This document shows positions 1 to 8,231 of a stretch of 57,396 nt of DNA, in pieces. How positions within the stretch are numbered: the first letter of the stretch is position 1; every line of letters starts with the position of its first letter. This DNA is from Ammonifex sp. (GTDB lineage Bacteria; Bacillota; Desulfotomaculia; Desulfotomaculales; DYER01). The stretch is taken from positions 1 to 57,396 of the forward strand of contig DYER01000042.1 of the NCBI GenBank assembly GCA_020725605.1, read 5' to 3'. Below the pieces are notes generated by a model, which worked only from the letters and a program-made list of their open reading frames with translations, searched no databases and had not been told where the DNA came from. Made by a program: the position numbers and the translations under genes.

Positions 1-341
1 AGGATTTCCACCACCAGGTCCGGTGGCCCGGCTATGTTTTTTTCGGTGACGATGTGGCGGCGCTTTTCGCCCACGAACACGATATCGGGCTGCAACACGT
101 TGTGCGGGCTCAACACCACGTCAATGGGCGCGCAGAATATCTCTCCCAGACCGTTGGCCTCCGCGTGCACACTTAACGCCATCAGCAAACAGCGCAGGAC
201 CCGCTGGTGCCTGGTGGTGGGGGCCGGGGTCACGCACAGCACTCCTTCCAGAATCTCGTAGCGTTTGCCGTCGTCGGGCAGGGCGCAGTAATCCTCATAG
301 GTGAGGAGGATGGGCCCTGCCGGTCGCACGGGCCGGGCCAT
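1..341 (-). CDS. Uma2 family (DUF820) restriction-endonuclease-fold protein, 3' end outside window
   Basis: The minus-strand frame from an ATG at 341 stays open to the window edge, giving about 113 residues without a stop. Uma2 hallmarks are visible in order: an N-terminal YEDYCALPDDGKRYEILEG segment, a QPDIVFV strand carrying the acidic residue of the PD-(D/E)XK fold, and PPDLVVEIL just before the edge. An AAGGGGAG ribosome site lies eight bases before the ATG. Uma2 proteins are abundant in cyanobacteria and some Bacillota. They have a nuclease-like fold, but their biological role is not established. The gene lies downstream of the argF terminator and has its own candidate promoter, so it is probably a separate transcript. 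The C-terminal part, including the expected lysine, is not in the window. The family call is confident; function is unknown. Confidence 0.85.
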   Translation of the reverse strand, partial: MARPVRPAGPILLTYEDYCALPDDGKRYEILEGVLCVTPAPTTRHQRVLRCLLMALSVHAEANGLGEIFCAPIDVVLSPHNVLQPDIVFVGEKRRHIVTEKNIAGPPDLVVEI

Positions 342-385
342 GTCTCATGCTCCCCTTCGTAATGGCGTTGGAATTTTACCGTTAT

Positions 386-415
386 ACTGTACCACGGGGC
401 CGACGGTCCGGTCAA
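386..415 (-). promoter_or_regulatory. Candidate sigma-A promoter for the Uma2 gene
   Basis: On the minus strand a TTGACC -35 (410-415) and a TACAGT -10 (386-391) are separated by 18 bases, about 45 bases upstream of the Uma2 start. The match is good but not perfect, and it is inferred from sequence only. Confidence 0.5.
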
Positions 416-501
416 CCGGGGTTGCGGCAGTATTGCGCGCCACACCCTTCTGCGGGGCCGGAGGGGTACGCGGGGGAGGGCCACCTTGCGGAGTCCGAAC
501 G

Positions 502-536
502 AAAAAAACCACCGGCAGCCCGGTTGCTGCCGGTGG
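502..536 (-). terminator. Strong intrinsic terminator after argF
   Basis: Perfect 11-base inverted repeat (509-519 with 526-536, six-base loop). On the minus strand it is followed immediately by seven T residues (508-502). It lies a few bases past the argF stop codon and closes the transcript containing the symporter, acetyltransferase, carbamate kinase and argF. Confidence 0.93.
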
Positions 537-544
537 CATTGTGG

Positions 545-1546
545 TCAGTCGCCCAGGGTCGCCACCATGACGGCCTTCATGGTGTGGACCCTGTTTTCGG
601 CCTGATCCCACACGATGGAGGCTTCGGATTCGAAGACCTCTTCGGTGACCTCCATGCTCTCCAGGCCGAACTTGCGGTAGATTTCCTCGCCGATGGTGGT
701 TTCCCGGTTGTGGAAGGCCGGCAGGCAGTGCAGGAACTTGACCTTCGGGTTGCCGGTGAGCCTCATGGCCTCGGCGTTCACCTGGTACGGCTTCAGGAGG
801 GCGATCCGCTCCCTCCAGATTTCGTCCGGCTCGCCCATGGATACCCACACGTCCGTGTAGAGGAAGTCGCAGTCCTTCACGCCCCGCTCCAGGTCCTCCG
901 TGACGGTGATGCGGGCTCCGGTCTGGGCCGCCATCTTCCTGGCCATTTCCACCAGCTCCGGTGCGGGGTGCAGGCTCCTGGGCCCCACGGCGCGGTAGTC
1001 CATGCCCATCATGGCCGCGCCGACGAGAAGGGTGTTGGCCACGTTGTTTCGCGTGTCGCCCAGGAAGGCGAACGTGATCTGGGTCAGGGGCTTTTCGGTG
1101 TGCTCCATCATGGTGAGGAAGTCCGCCAGGATCTGGGTGGGATGCCATTCGTCCGTAAGTCCGTTCCAGACCGGGACGTTGGAGTACCTGGCCAGGGCCT
1201 CCACCAGTTCCTGCCCGAACCCGCGGTAGCCGATGCCGTCGTACATGCGGCCCAGCACCCGGGCGGTGTCCTTCAGGGACTCCTTCTTGCCCAGCTGGGA
1301 ACTCGAGGGATCGAGGTAGGTAACGTGGGCTCCCTGGTCGTAGGCCGCGACCTCGAAGGCGCACCTGGTCCTGGTGGAGGTCTTCTCGAAGATCAGGGCG
1401 ATGTTCTTGCCGCGCAGCCTGGGCTGCTCGGTGCCGGCGTACTTGGCCCGCTTGAGTTCCGCCGAAAGATCCAGCAGGAAGCGGATCTCCTGGGGGGTGA
1501 AGTCCTGGAGTTTCAGAAAGCTCCGGTTTCTGAGGTTGAACGCCAT
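545..1546 (-). CDS. argF: Ornithine carbamoyltransferase
   Basis: A 333-residue OTC that interconverts ornithine plus carbamoyl phosphate with citrulline plus phosphate in the cytoplasm. Carbamoyl-phosphate ligands are seen at STRTR (57-61), HPTQ (135-138) and HCLP (273-276). The ornithine-specific SMG loop is at 236-238, so this is a true OTC and not another carbamoyltransferase. The ATG at 1546 was chosen because AAGGAGGAG precedes it; the frame is open further upstream but that part does not resemble the family. It is the last gene of a minus-strand operon directly after carbamate kinase. That pairing is typical of catabolic (ArcB) use, where citrulline is phosphorolysed and carbamoyl phosphate makes ATP. 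An anabolic role is possible from sequence alone. Confidence 0.97.
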   Translation of the reverse strand: MAFNLRNRSFLKLQDFTPQEIRFLLDLSAELKRAKYAGTEQPRLRGKNIALIFEKTSTRTRCAFEVAAYDQGAHVTYLDPSSSQLGKKESLKDTARVLGRMYDGIGYRGFGQELVEALARYSNVPVWNGLTDEWHPTQILADFLTMMEHTEKPLTQITFAFLGDTRNNVANTLLVGAAMMGMDYRAVGPRSLHPAPELVEMARKMAAQTGARITVTEDLERGVKDCDFLYTDVWVSMGEPDEIWRERIALLKPYQVNAEAMRLTGNPKVKFLHCLPAFHNRETTIGEEIYRKFGLESMEVTEEVFESEASIVWDQAENRVHTMKAVMVATLGD

Positions 1547-1676
1547 ACTCTGCTCCTCCTTGTTTTTTGACCGTGGTTTTTTGACCGTGCCGGTCGGGGG
1601 TCGGCGCCGCGGGCCGGCACGGGTTTGTTTGCGGGTCGGGGTAGCACGCCCGCCGCCGGCGGGCGTGCCTTCGAGT

Positions 1677-2630
1677 TTACGGGACAATGCGGGTGCCCGT
1701 TCTGCCCTCCAGGGCGTCGATGGCCCGGTCCAGGGAGCTGATGATGGCCTCCTTCTTGCTCCACCGGACGAAGCGGACGCAGGCCTTTACCTTCGGGCCC
1801 ATGGAGCCCATGAGGAAGTGCCCCTCGTTCAGGTACCTTTCTGCCTCGTCGGCGCTCAGGACGTCAAGGGCCTTTTGCTCCGGCTTGCCGTAGTTAAGGT
1901 AGGCCTTTTCGACGTCCGTAAGGATGACGAACCTGTCGGCCTGCACCACCTGGGCCAGCTTGAAGCCGGCCAGGTCCTTATCGATCACCGCGTCGACTCC
2001 GGAGTAGGTCCCGTCCTCGTTGAGCTTTACCGGGATTCCTCCGCCGCCGGAGGCGATGACGATGACGCCCTGCTTAACAAGCCGGCTGATGGCCTCCTTT
2101 TCCACGATGTCGATGGGTTCCGGGGAGGGCACCACCCTGCGCCAGCCCTTTTCCTTGCCGGGCCGGACCTCCTTTACGATGTAGCCCCAATCCCGTACCA
2201 GCTCCATGGCCTCTTCCTTGGTGTAGAAGGGGCCCACCGGCTTGGAGGGGTCCCGGAAGTCCGGGTCCTCTTCGCTCACCACGACCTGGGTGATCACCGT
2301 GCACACCGGCTTGTCGATTCCGTGGCGGGTCAGGTGGTGCTGCAGGCGGTTCTGGATCATCCAGCCGATCTGCCCCTGGCTCATGGCCCCGCAGAGGTAC
2401 AGGGTTTTGGGGGGAACGTATTCCTGGGCCTCCTCCTGCTGGATCAGCAGGTCCCCCACCTGGGGCCCGTTGCCGTGGGTGACCACCAGATCGTAGCCCA
2501 TCTGAATGAGCTTGACGAGTTCCGAAGCCGTCGCGTCCACGTTGCGGAGCTGCTCTTCGGTTGTGCCCTTTTCGTCGGGCTGCTTGATGGCGTTGCCGCC
2601 GAGGGCCACCACGATCAGTTCCTTGGTCAT
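1677..2630 (-). CDS. arcC: Carbamate kinase
   Basis: A 317-residue protein of normal family length with the N-terminal glycine-rich ALGGNAI motif (about 9-15), the [10 protein letters not shown] segment (about 50-59) and the internal ASGGGGIPV loop of the amino-acid kinase fold. It transfers phosphate from carbamoyl phosphate to ADP, the ATP-yielding last step of arginine, agmatine, ureidoglycine or similar fermentations. The ATG at 2630 has GGGAG and AAAGGAGA upstream. It sits between the GNAT gene (gap of 23 bases) and OTC (gap of about 130 bases) in the same direction. The neighbour OTC suggests that the carbamoyl phosphate comes from citrulline. Confidence 0.96.
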   Translation of the reverse strand: MTKELIVVALGGNAIKQPDEKGTTEEQLRNVDATASELVKLIQMGYDLVVTHGNGPQVGDLLIQQEEAQEYVPPKTLYLCGAMSQGQIGWMIQNRLQHHLTRHGIDKPVCTVITQVVVSEEDPDFRDPSKPVGPFYTKEEAMELVRDWGYIVKEVRPGKEKGWRRVVPSPEPIDIVEKEAISRLVKQGVIVIASGGGGIPVKLNEDGTYSGVDAVIDKDLAGFKLAQVVQADRFVILTDVEKAYLNYGKPEQKALDVLSADEAERYLNEGHFLMGSMGPKVKACVRFVRWSKKEAIISSLDRAIDALEGRTGTRIVP

Positions 2631-2653
2631 GTCAAAGCTCCCGTCTCCTTTCT

Positions 2654-3205
2654 TTATGATTGGAGTTCAACCATGAGCCCGATTTCGTCGCACTCGTAAT
2701 ACTTCGGGCAGCAGCTGCACTCGCCCCAGAGCTTGGAGGGTAGCTCCTCCCTCGGTCTGGGGGTGAAGCCAAACCTCGTAAAGAATCCCACCTCCTTTGC
2801 AAAGGCGAAGACCCTCTTGATACCCAGTTCACGGGCGTCTTCTATGAGGCGCCGCAGGATCCGCGCTCCCAACCCCTTGCGCCGGAATTGCGGGTGGACG
2901 GCCAGGGAGCGTATTTCGGCGATGTCCTTCCAGAGGACGCTCAGGCTCCCGCAGGCCACGACCTGCCGCCTGCCGTCTGCCGAGGTGTATTCGGCTACCA
3001 CGAAGTCCCGGATGTTCTCGTAGGCGTACTTCGGGCCCCTGGGGAGCATGAGTCCCAGCCGGGCGTAGCCGTTGATGAGGTCGAGCATCTCTTCCACGTC
3101 GGGAATGCGGGCCCTTCTCACGATGAGGACGTCCGCGGCGGCCTCGGCTTCCCGTGGCGCACCGGAATCAATCTGTTTATCAGTTTCCTTATCAGTTCCG
3201 ACCAT
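2654..3205 (-). CDS. GNAT N-acetyltransferase, short ArgA-like
   Basis: A 183-residue GCN5-related acetyltransferase. The acetyl-CoA loop is seen in VHPQFRRKGLGARIL, preceded by an SLSVLWKDIAEIRSLAV strand pair. The C-terminal segment has a cysteine cluster CSCCPKYYEC, as in short stand-alone N-acetylglutamate synthases of the ArgA/ArgO type. This suggests glutamate or ornithine-like substrates, but specificity cannot be read from sequence. The first about 25 residues are charged and poorly conserved, so the true start could be further in; the ribosome site before the ATG at 3205 is weak. It lies 30 bases after the symporter stop and 23 bases before arcC, so it is co-transcribed with the arginine-type genes. 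Confidence 0.82.
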   Translation of the reverse strand: MVGTDKETDKQIDSGAPREAEAAADVLIVRRARIPDVEEMLDLINGYARLGLMLPRGPKYAYENIRDFVVAEYTSADGRRQVVACGSLSVLWKDIAEIRSLAVHPQFRRKGLGARILRRLIEDARELGIKRVFAFAKEVGFFTRFGFTPRPREELPSKLWGECSCCPKYYECDEIGLMVELQS

Positions 3206-3235
3206 GGCTCACTCGAACAACCCGTAGCCAGTTTG

Positions 3236-4720
3236 TCAACGCTCCGCGGACAGCACCAGTTCGTCGCTCGGGGTTTCATAGACCACCTCGTGATTCGCCG
3301 GGTACCGCTTTTGGGTCAGCAGGCTGACGGGCACCATAACGAGCAGGGAGACGACCGGGGGTATCATGGTGTCCAGCCCGGCCAGATGCTCGGGGATGGT
3401 GAAGTACAGGATCAGCCGCGTCACGGAACCCGCGATAATGGCCGCCAGGGCCCCGGGCGTGTTGGCCTTCTTCCAGAACAGGCCCAGGGTGAGGGGCACG
3501 AAGCAGCCGGCGAAGACCACGTCGAAGGCCAGGACCAGCATGACACCCGGCTCGGGCTTGAAGTAGGCCAGGGTTATGGCCGCGGCCATCACCGGTATGC
3601 CCATGAGCCGGGTGTACACCAGGAGCTTGTAGTCGAAGCGCTTCATTTCTTCCTCGCCCATTTTCTCCCGCCTGGTGCGCAGGATGTTGCGCTGCAGGAT
3701 GTTCCGGGCGAAGACCGCGCAGATGGCGAGCAAACCTCCGTTGGCCGTGGACAGCCCGGCGCCGATCACGCCGGCCAGGGTGAACAGCCCGAAGATGAAG
3801 GGCAGCACCGTCATGGACATCTGGGGCAGCACCTGTCTGGAGTCCGCTATGTCGGGGAAGAGGGCCAGCCCCATGAGCCCCATGAACGATGCGCAGAGGC
3901 CGATGACCAGGGTCCAGAAGGCGCCCCAGAAGCACCCCTTGCGGGCGGTCTCGGGACTGTCCGCCGCGAAGACCCGCTCCATGAAGTCCAGGGCGATGAC
4001 GTCTCCCAGGCCCAGGGCCAGGATGCCCGCCCAGTTGAGCAGGGCGCCGTTCTCCACGCTGGTCAGCCCGCTGAGGTCCAGGAACCCGGGCGGGATGGCC
4101 TCGGCGAAGAATCCCCAGCCGAACTTGGCCAGCAACCAGATCACCGAGCCGACGAAGGCGGCGATGGCGGGATACAGCTGGATGATATCAGTCGCCACGC
4201 AGGAGAAGAGCCCGCCGGCCAGGGTGTACACGAAGACCGTACCGGCCATGATGAGCATACCCTCGACCAGGCTGATGGGGAAGACGCTGCTGAGGATCCA
4301 GCCGCAGCCCGCGATGTTGCCGGCTACCAGGATGATGAAGCTGAAGGCCATGAGGAGGGAGACGATGATCTCGGTGGCGTTGCCGTACCTTCTGAAATAG
4401 AAATCGGGCAGGGTGATGAGGTTCATGCGGTGCAGGGGTTTGGCGTACCAGAGGCCCACCACCACCAGGCAGAGGGCCAGCCCCAGGGGAAACTGGAAGC
4501 CGCTCCAGAAGCCGCCCGTGTACGTCGCGGCCGCGTTGCCCAGGGTGGAGTTGGCGTCCGTGGCCTGGGCCAGGAACATGGTGCCGATGAAGATGAAGGG
4601 CAGGCTGCGGCCGGCGATGATGAAGCGTTTACCGCTCTTCTGGACCAGCACATACGTGGAAATCCCGGCGAGGGCGAAGATCAGGATCATGATCGCCAGG
4701 CCTATTTGATAGTTCAGCAT
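3236..4720 (-). CDS. Sodium:solute symporter (SSS) family transporter
   Basis: A 494-residue polytopic membrane protein with about 13 hydrophobic segments starting at residue 3. The order of TM segments and the motifs GRSLPFIFIGTMFLAQATDA, TLAGGLFSCVATDIIQ and GAGLSTANGGLLAICAVFARNIL are typical of SSS transporters (PutP, PanF and relatives), which couple sodium entry to uptake of small organic solutes. The substrate is not predictable from sequence. Lying between the amidinotransferase and arcC, it is likely to import the guanidino compound or amino acid used by this operon, in place of an ArcD-type antiporter. Its ATG at 4720 follows a GGGAGGAACG ribosome site. Confidence 0.92.
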   Translation of the reverse strand: MLNYQIGLAIMILIFALAGISTYVLVQKSGKRFIIAGRSLPFIFIGTMFLAQATDANSTLGNAAATYTGGFWSGFQFPLGLALCLVVVGLWYAKPLHRMNLITLPDFYFRRYGNATEIIVSLLMAFSFIILVAGNIAGCGWILSSVFPISLVEGMLIMAGTVFVYTLAGGLFSCVATDIIQLYPAIAAFVGSVIWLLAKFGWGFFAEAIPPGFLDLSGLTSVENGALLNWAGILALGLGDVIALDFMERVFAADSPETARKGCFWGAFWTLVIGLCASFMGLMGLALFPDIADSRQVLPQMSMTVLPFIFGLFTLAGVIGAGLSTANGGLLAICAVFARNILQRNILRTRREKMGEEEMKRFDYKLLVYTRLMGIPVMAAAITLAYFKPEPGVMLVLAFDVVFAGCFVPLTLGLFWKKANTPGALAAIIAGSVTRLILYFTIPEHLAGLDTMIPPVVSLLVMVPVSLLTQKRYPANHEVVYETPSDELVLSAER

Positions 4721-4770
4721 GTTCTTCGTTCCTCCCAGTCATTTTTAGATGTATCCCAGTGATGCCAACC

Positions 4771-4940
4771 GGGACGCGGTTGCCGTCCCACGGTCCGCCT
4801 CCTGGGAGGAAGGGGCGAGGGCGGGGGCTGGGGCCCTCGCACGCCCGTTTGTGAGGATGCTGTGTTCGGCAGGAAGGTAAGGGTAATACGGGGTGGGGCC
4901 CCGGCCGGGAGGTCCGGTTGGGCTGCCCTCCCGGCCGGGG
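4771..4940 (-). promoter_or_regulatory. Three GC-rich hairpins between amidinotransferase and symporter
   Basis: The 269-base gap 4721-4989 has no gene. It contains three inverted repeats: GGGACG/CGTCCC (4771-4776 with 4784-4789), a 7-base pair (4815-4821 with 4834-4840) and a perfect 14-base pair (4899-4912 with 4927-4940, 14-base loop). None is followed by a T-run on the minus strand. They could be attenuation, RNA-processing or RNA-stability elements that set symporter expression relative to the amidinotransferase. Confidence 0.5.
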
Positions 4941-4989
4941 TGGCCCTGGGGTCCCGACCTGCTGGCTATCCGAGGTCCCCGTGGCGCGA

Positions 4990-6171
4990 TCAGTAGCCCG
5001 GAATCTGCTTCGGGAAGTAGTCCTCCAGCTTGCCCTCGCGGTAGACGTCCAGGGTGGTGCAGTGGAGGGCGCCGCCGAAGGGGATGACCTTCTCGTACGG
5101 AATGGGAATGACGTTGAACCCGAGCTTGTCAAGCTGCTCGCAGAAGTCGGTCTCGTGGGCCTCCACGCAGACGGTCTTCGGGTCCAGGGACAGGACGTTC
5201 ATGGAGATCCAGGACTTGCCCTCGTACAGGCCGGTGAGGTAGACCTTGTTGCGGTGCACGTATACCGGCCTGGCCGCGGGGATGAGCTCCCAGTCGTTCT
5301 TCTTGAACAGTTCCCAGAATTCCGGCGTACGCGGGGCCCAGTCGGGGTTGTACAGGCAGAGGCCCGGACGGAGCGGCGCCAGGTTGACGTCGATGTGCCA
5401 GGGGTGGTAGTTGTTGGGCTTGTCCGGGTCCCGCGGGCTGTCGAACTGGACCACGTGCACCCGGAAGCCGAGGGCGCCGAAGAAGCGCTTGATCCAGTCG
5501 AAGCCGGGCCGGTTCGTCACGCAGGAGGCCTGGACGAAGAGGTCCTTGCCGAAGCGCATGACGTCCGCCGCGTCCCAGAGGGGCTCCTTGTCGGTGAGCT
5601 GGAACTCCCAGTTGTAGAGGCGCTGCCGCTTCTCCTCGTCGGTCCACACGTGGTTGAAGTAGTAGTAGTAGTTCTTCACGTAGGACTCGTCCGTCAGGCG
5701 CGGCTTGGGCGCGGCCACGTGCACGACCTCGGGGTCTTCCTTGAAGTAGCGCTCGAAGATGGGCCGGAGGTTCAGGTACTCGTACCAGCGGGAACGGCGA
5801 CAGGTCGTGGCCTCGACGATGTAGTTGCCGTGGATCAGGGTCACGTCACGCACGTTGTTGACGCCGTGGCAGTTGAGCTGGGTCCAGTCGGGAGTGGAGA
5901 CCGGCTTGTTGAACATGAAGGGCTGGACTTCCACGCGGTCGACGATGATGCCGCGGCTCTCGAGTACCGAGACGAAGTAGTTCATCTGCTCGTTGGCCGC
6001 GTCGACCATTTCCTGCGGGAACGGGCCGTACGAGCCCAAGGGATAGCCACCCAGCGGAAGGTCGTACCACCAGGCGGGTTCCGGAGCCGGCACGTTGGTA
6101 CCCTCGGGCCGACCCACGATCACGCGCTTTAGCGGGTCCCACTCGTTCCAGGAGTTTACGATTTTCGGCAT
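4990..6171 (-). CDS. Arginine:glycine amidinotransferase (AGAT)-family enzyme
   Basis: A 393-residue enzyme of the pentein/amidinotransferase fold. The catalytic triad of glycine amidinotransferase is recognisable: the DAAD motif (200-203), HID (His259-Asp261, in HIDVNLAPLRPG) and the nucleophile Cys371 in GGALHCTTLDV. Family members move an amidino group from arginine to an amine, forming ornithine and a guanidino product through a Cys-amidino intermediate; relatives (deiminases, dihydrolases) hydrolyse it instead. The C-terminal motif is AGAT-like and not the CMSMP type of arginine deiminase. Start ATG 6171 has GAGGAGG seven to eight bases upstream. Located upstream of symporter, GNAT, arcC and argF, it would supply ornithine or a citrulline-like product for OTC. 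The acceptor or donor is unknown. Confidence 0.88.
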   Translation of the reverse strand: MPKIVNSWNEWDPLKRVIVGRPEGTNVPAPEPAWWYDLPLGGYPLGSYGPFPQEMVDAANEQMNYFVSVLESRGIIVDRVEVQPFMFNKPVSTPDWTQLNCHGVNNVRDVTLIHGNYIVEATTCRRSRWYEYLNLRPIFERYFKEDPEVVHVAAPKPRLTDESYVKNYYYYFNHVWTDEEKRQRLYNWEFQLTDKEPLWDAADVMRFGKDLFVQASCVTNRPGFDWIKRFFGALGFRVHVVQFDSPRDPDKPNNYHPWHIDVNLAPLRPGLCLYNPDWAPRTPEFWELFKKNDWELIPAARPVYVHRNKVYLTGLYEGKSWISMNVLSLDPKTVCVEAHETDFCEQLDKLGFNVIPIPYEKVIPFGGALHCTTLDVYREGKLEDYFPKQIPGY

Positions 6172-6379
6172 TGCTTAGTACCTCCTCGCTGAAGTTATTT
6201 TGGTTTGCGATGGTTGGCTGCAGTCGGAAGTCCGGCCGCTATGATACCTCAGGTGCCTTCCGAGGTGGCGGCGCTCACCTCCCTACCGGGGTTTAGAGGT
6301 ACGGTGCTGGTCCGGTGCTCCGCATCACCTCCTGATACAGAACTTCGACACACCATAGTGGTTTCCTTTTTACGCTTTG
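6172..6379 (-). promoter_or_regulatory. 208-base leader of the amidinotransferase gene
   Basis: No gene is seen here. On the minus strand the segment has several self-complementary stretches and a tandem 11-base repeat (6298-6308 and 6309-6319, one mismatch), and ends in a strong ribosome site. I could not match it to a known riboswitch core, including guanidine classes. It may be a structured 5' leader or a processed spacer within a longer transcript. Confidence 0.35.
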
Positions 6380-7741
6380 TTACTTTGCAGGCAGGTTGTG
6401 CTTTTTGATAAATGCGGTCAGTATCTCGTCGAGGTTGGGCGATCCGATTTCCTGGAGCCTGTAGTAGACCCTGGTGTGCGGTTTGTTCATCTTAATGAGC
6501 CGCCCGAGGTCAATGGGAGTGGCTACCACTACCGCATCGCACTCGGTTCTGTTAATGATTGCCTCGAGTTCCTCGAGCTGGCGCTTATTGTATCCTATTG
6601 CCGGAAGAAGCGGTCCCATGTGCGGGTAGAGCTCCAGGATTTCGGCTATCCTTCCCATGACGTAGGGCTTCGGGTCCACGAGTTCGGCCGCGCCCCACCG
6701 TCTGGCGGCGACGGTGCCCACCCCGTAGCTCATCTCGCCGTGGGTCAGCGTCGGACCGTCCTCGATCACCAGCACCCTCTTGCCCTTAATTATCTCGGGT
6801 TCGTCTACGGTATAGGGCGAGGCGGCCTCGACGATGGTGGCCCTGGGATTCACCTTGTAGACGTTCTCGCGTACCTTCTCGATGTTCTCGGGAGGCGCGG
6901 AATCGATCTTATTGATGACCACGACATCGGCAAGGCGCAACGTAATCTCGCCGGGATAGTATGTAAGTTCGTGGCCGGGCCGATGCGGATCGACCACGGT
7001 CACCATCAGATCGGGCCTGAAGAAGGGGAAGTCGTTGTTGCCGCCGTCCCAGAGGATGACGTCGCAGCCCTTCGGGTCCTCCTCCACTGCCTTCAGTATG
7101 GCCTCGTAGTCGACACCCGCGTAAATGACGTTACCGCGTACGATGTGCGGCTCGAACTCTTCGGCCTCTTCGACGGTACAGTTATGCTTTTCCAGGTCAC
7201 TCAGTTCCGCAAAGCGCATTACCCGCTGGGCGGCCAGATCGCCGTAAGCCATCGGGTGACGGACCGCCACGACCCGGATTCCTTTCTCGGTCAGAATTTC
7301 GGCTATCCGCCTCGAGGTCTGGCTTTTGCCCGCGCCGGTCCTTACCGCACCCACGGCCACGACAGGTTTGCGGCTTTTAAGCATCGTACTGTCGGGTCCC
7401 AGCATCATGTAGTTCGCGCCGGCCGCGATGCAAATGGCCCCGATGGACATGACGTGCTGGTAGGAAACGTCACTGTAAGCAAATACGCAGTCGGTGACGT
7501 TCAATTCCTTGATGAGTCGGGGCAGGTCCTTTTCTTCGTAGATGGGAATACCGTCGGGGTAAAGTCTCCCCGCCAGTTCGGGCGGGTATTTCCTCCCGTA
7601 GATGTCAGGTACCTGCTCGGCCGCGGTGAAGCCTACCACGTTGAACTCTTCGTTGTCCCTGAAGTACATGTTAAAATTGTGGAAGTCTCTTCCGCCGGCC
7701 CCAATGATTAATACGTTTCTTTTCTGTGGCGTTCGACGCAC
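6380..7741 (-). CDS. P-loop GTPase related to cyclic 2,3-diphosphoglycerate synthetase
   Basis: A 453-residue cytoplasmic protein. The N-terminus is a Rossmann-like domain (NVLIIGAGGRDFHNF, 9-23). A Walker A loop follows at 131-140 (ending GAGKS), then a WDGGNNDFPF segment and the guanine-specificity motif NKID at about 288. This architecture matches proteins annotated as cyclic 2,3-diphosphoglycerate synthetase, first described in thermophilic methanogens; in bacteria most members are of unknown function, so the name should not be taken as proof. GTG start at 7741 follows AAGGAGG by six bases. It is the first gene after a sigma-A-like promoter and precedes the amidinotransferase by 208 bases, so it probably heads the operon. 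A role in making or activating a metabolite of the pathway is inference. Confidence 0.85.
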   Translation of the reverse strand: MRRTPQKRNVLIIGAGGRDFHNFNMYFRDNEEFNVVGFTAAEQVPDIYGRKYPPELAGRLYPDGIPIYEEKDLPRLIKELNVTDCVFAYSDVSYQHVMSIGAICIAAGANYMMLGPDSTMLKSRKPVVAVGAVRTGAGKSQTSRRIAEILTEKGIRVVAVRHPMAYGDLAAQRVMRFAELSDLEKHNCTVEEAEEFEPHIVRGNVIYAGVDYEAILKAVEEDPKGCDVILWDGGNNDFPFFRPDLMVTVVDPHRPGHELTYYPGEITLRLADVVVINKIDSAPPENIEKVRENVYKVNPRATIVEAASPYTVDEPEIIKGKRVLVIEDGPTLTHGEMSYGVGTVAARRWGAAELVDPKPYVMGRIAEILELYPHMGPLLPAIGYNKRQLEELEAIINRTECDAVVVATPIDLGRLIKMNKPHTRVYYRLQEIGSPNLDEILTAFIKKHNLPAK

Positions 7742-7787
7742 TTTAATCCTCCTTACCGATTGAACCAGTTTATAATGCGGTGGATTA

Positions 7788-7816
7788 ATTATACCTTCTA
7801 AGACGCCTGGAGTCTA
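7788..7816 (-). promoter_or_regulatory. Sigma-A-type promoter of the GTPase-amidinotransferase operon
   Basis: On the minus strand a consensus TATAAT -10 (7788-7793) lies 17 bases from a TAGACT -35 (7811-7816), about 40 bases upstream of the GTPase ribosome site. Position and spacing fit; activity is inferred. Confidence 0.65.
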
Positions 7817-8206
7817 CATTCACCACCCCCCTGTCTGGGTTCGTATTAACACCCGCTTCCTTCAGTACTCGCTCACTTCCAGTTTGGGGTACTTCGGTAA
7901 ACCTGCACACCTTGTAGCATACCAAATGTGATACTACTACGGGAATGTCGGAGCGGCAATTGCGCCTAAATCTTGAGATTGCGTTCTTTTGTTACACACC
8001 TTTATGGTTTGCGTTGAATCGACACCAAATGCAGTCTACCGCGGGATTGTTCGGGGGAGGGGATTCGCGAAATACCTGCGGTTCCGCTCGCCTGGCAGGA
8101 GTACTCGGAGGTGCTTATAGTGAAGCCCGCGCCGGTGCTGCCTTATAGGGCGCGGGGGCGCCCGCGTGCTGGTTGGGAACGGAAACACATTGATAACGTT
8201 AGGTGC

Positions 8207-8231
8207 GTATAGTTATACAGCAAATTGTATA
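8207..8231. repeat. Nested palindromes in A+T-rich spacer
   Basis: GTATA-GT-TATAC at 8207-8218 overlaps a second inverted pair, TATAC (8214-8218) with GTATA (8227-8231). They lie just past the amidohydrolase stop. They could be a protein-binding site or chance in A+T-rich sequence. Confidence 0.35.

Noticed and set aside
2888-4762. Very long open frame antisense to the symporter and acetyltransferase
   Set aside because: Typical shadow frame in G+C-rich DNA: no family resemblance, rich in Gly/His/Asp/Gln; the opposite strand is a clear SSS gene.
4990-6171. Arginine deiminase (ArcA)
   Set aside because: The C-terminal nucleophile motif is HCTTLDV and the DAAD/HID pattern is that of glycine amidinotransferase; the CMSMP-type ArcA ending is absent.
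6172-6379. Guanidine riboswitch upstream of the amidinotransferase
   Set aside because: A GGTCCGG-like string on the plus strand recalls the guanidine-I core, but it is on the untranscribed strand and the conserved partner segments are missing.
7945-8148. 67-codon plus-strand open frame in the gene-poor spacer
   Set aside because: No ribosome site, no recognisable motif and codon use unlike neighbours; probably chance.
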